A stretch of 7,799 bases of DNA, taken from assembly GCA_947166955.1 (NCBI GenBank), contig CAMVGI010000053.1:1-7799 (forward strand). Reading direction: 5' to 3'. Numbering within the stretch: position 1 is the stretch's first letter; every line of letters starts with the position of its first letter. A model generated the notes under the pieces. It was not told the origin of the DNA and did not search any database. It saw nothing but the letters and a program-made list of their open reading frames with translations. The DNA comes from an uncultured Clostridia bacterium (GTDB lineage: Bacteria; Bacillota_A; Clostridia; Oscillospirales; Oscillospiraceae). Shown piece by piece: positions 7,740-7,799 of the stretch. The position numbers were made by a program, and so were the translations under genes.

Positions 7740-7799
7740 CCTACTGCTGCTGCGCACCATGCTCCGCTATTCATGGCCCACCCTCGTGCTGGGCATCGC
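7729..7799 (+). CDS. Probable ABC transporter permease, N-terminal end only
   Basis: An open frame starting at ATG 7729 runs off the window after 23 complete codons: a short polar start, a leucine-rich stretch, an Arg-containing segment (RTMLRYSW) and the beginning of a hydrophobic helix. This is the usual start of ABC-2-type permeases. GGAGG at 7715-7719 lies nine bases ahead, and the start overlaps the ATPase tail by 11 bases, as expected for an ATPase-permease pair. The substrate cannot be inferred. Confidence 0.55.
   Translation, partial: MKGSLLLLRTMLRYSWPTLVLGI

Noticed and set aside
7670..7774. N-terminal extension of the germination gene to a start at 7774
   Set aside because: The 35 extra residues (Ser- and Ala-rich) do not resemble GerA proteins, and the opposite strand reads as an ABC ATPase tail. 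The extension is best explained as antisense to that gene.

Overview
The window looks like chromosomal DNA from a GC-rich, endospore-forming member of the Firmicutes, probably a Clostridia-type gut or environmental lineage. Three things point there: a spore-germination (GerA/SpoVAF-family) membrane protein at 7019-7669, strong Gram-positive-style Shine-Dalgarno sequences, and sigma-A-type promoters. GC-ending codons dominate, with heavy use of GCG (Ala), ACG (Thr) and CGC (Arg). I see no tRNA, rRNA, CRISPR array, insertion sequence or phage gene.

Left half, plus strand. The window opens inside a NagD-like HAD phosphatase (2-757) whose first residues lie upstream. An extended -10 promoter (781-808) then starts a four-gene run: a polytopic membrane protein resembling DUF6056 (848-2185), a GtrB/DPM1-type family 2 glycosyltransferase with two C-terminal membrane helices (2207-3151), a GtrA-type four-helix membrane protein (3132-3587) and a SpoU/TrmH-type RNA 2'-O-methyltransferase (3584-4384). 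The last three overlap by 20 and 4 bases. The first three fit a lipid-linked sugar pathway: GtrB charges undecaprenyl phosphate with a sugar, GtrA helps it cross the membrane, and the polytopic protein could be the outer-face transferase. The methyltransferase appears to be a co-transcribed passenger. A bidirectional hairpin terminator (4392-4426) separates this operon from the convergent one.

Right half, minus strand. A compact zinc/cadmium/lead efflux operon is read from 6904 down to 4438: an ArsR/SmtB repressor of CadC type, a free-standing 70-residue HMA metal-binding domain, and a P1B-2 ATPase that lacks that domain. A near-consensus promoter (6954-6982, 17-base spacer) and an 8-8-8 inverted repeat at the transcription start (6926-6949) give a self-regulated, metal-induced unit.

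Far right. A GerA/SpoVAF-family gene (minus strand) loses its 5' part at about 7670. At the same point the C-terminal tail of an ABC-transporter ATPase begins on the plus strand, overlapped by the start of a permease that runs off the window. Both genes are cut at one point and codon use changes there, so this is either a chimeric assembly join or a real rearrangement breakpoint. It is the most suspicious spot in the window. I found no convincing evidence of a wholly new system. The three-part sugar-transfer set and the split metal pump are the most interesting biological units.
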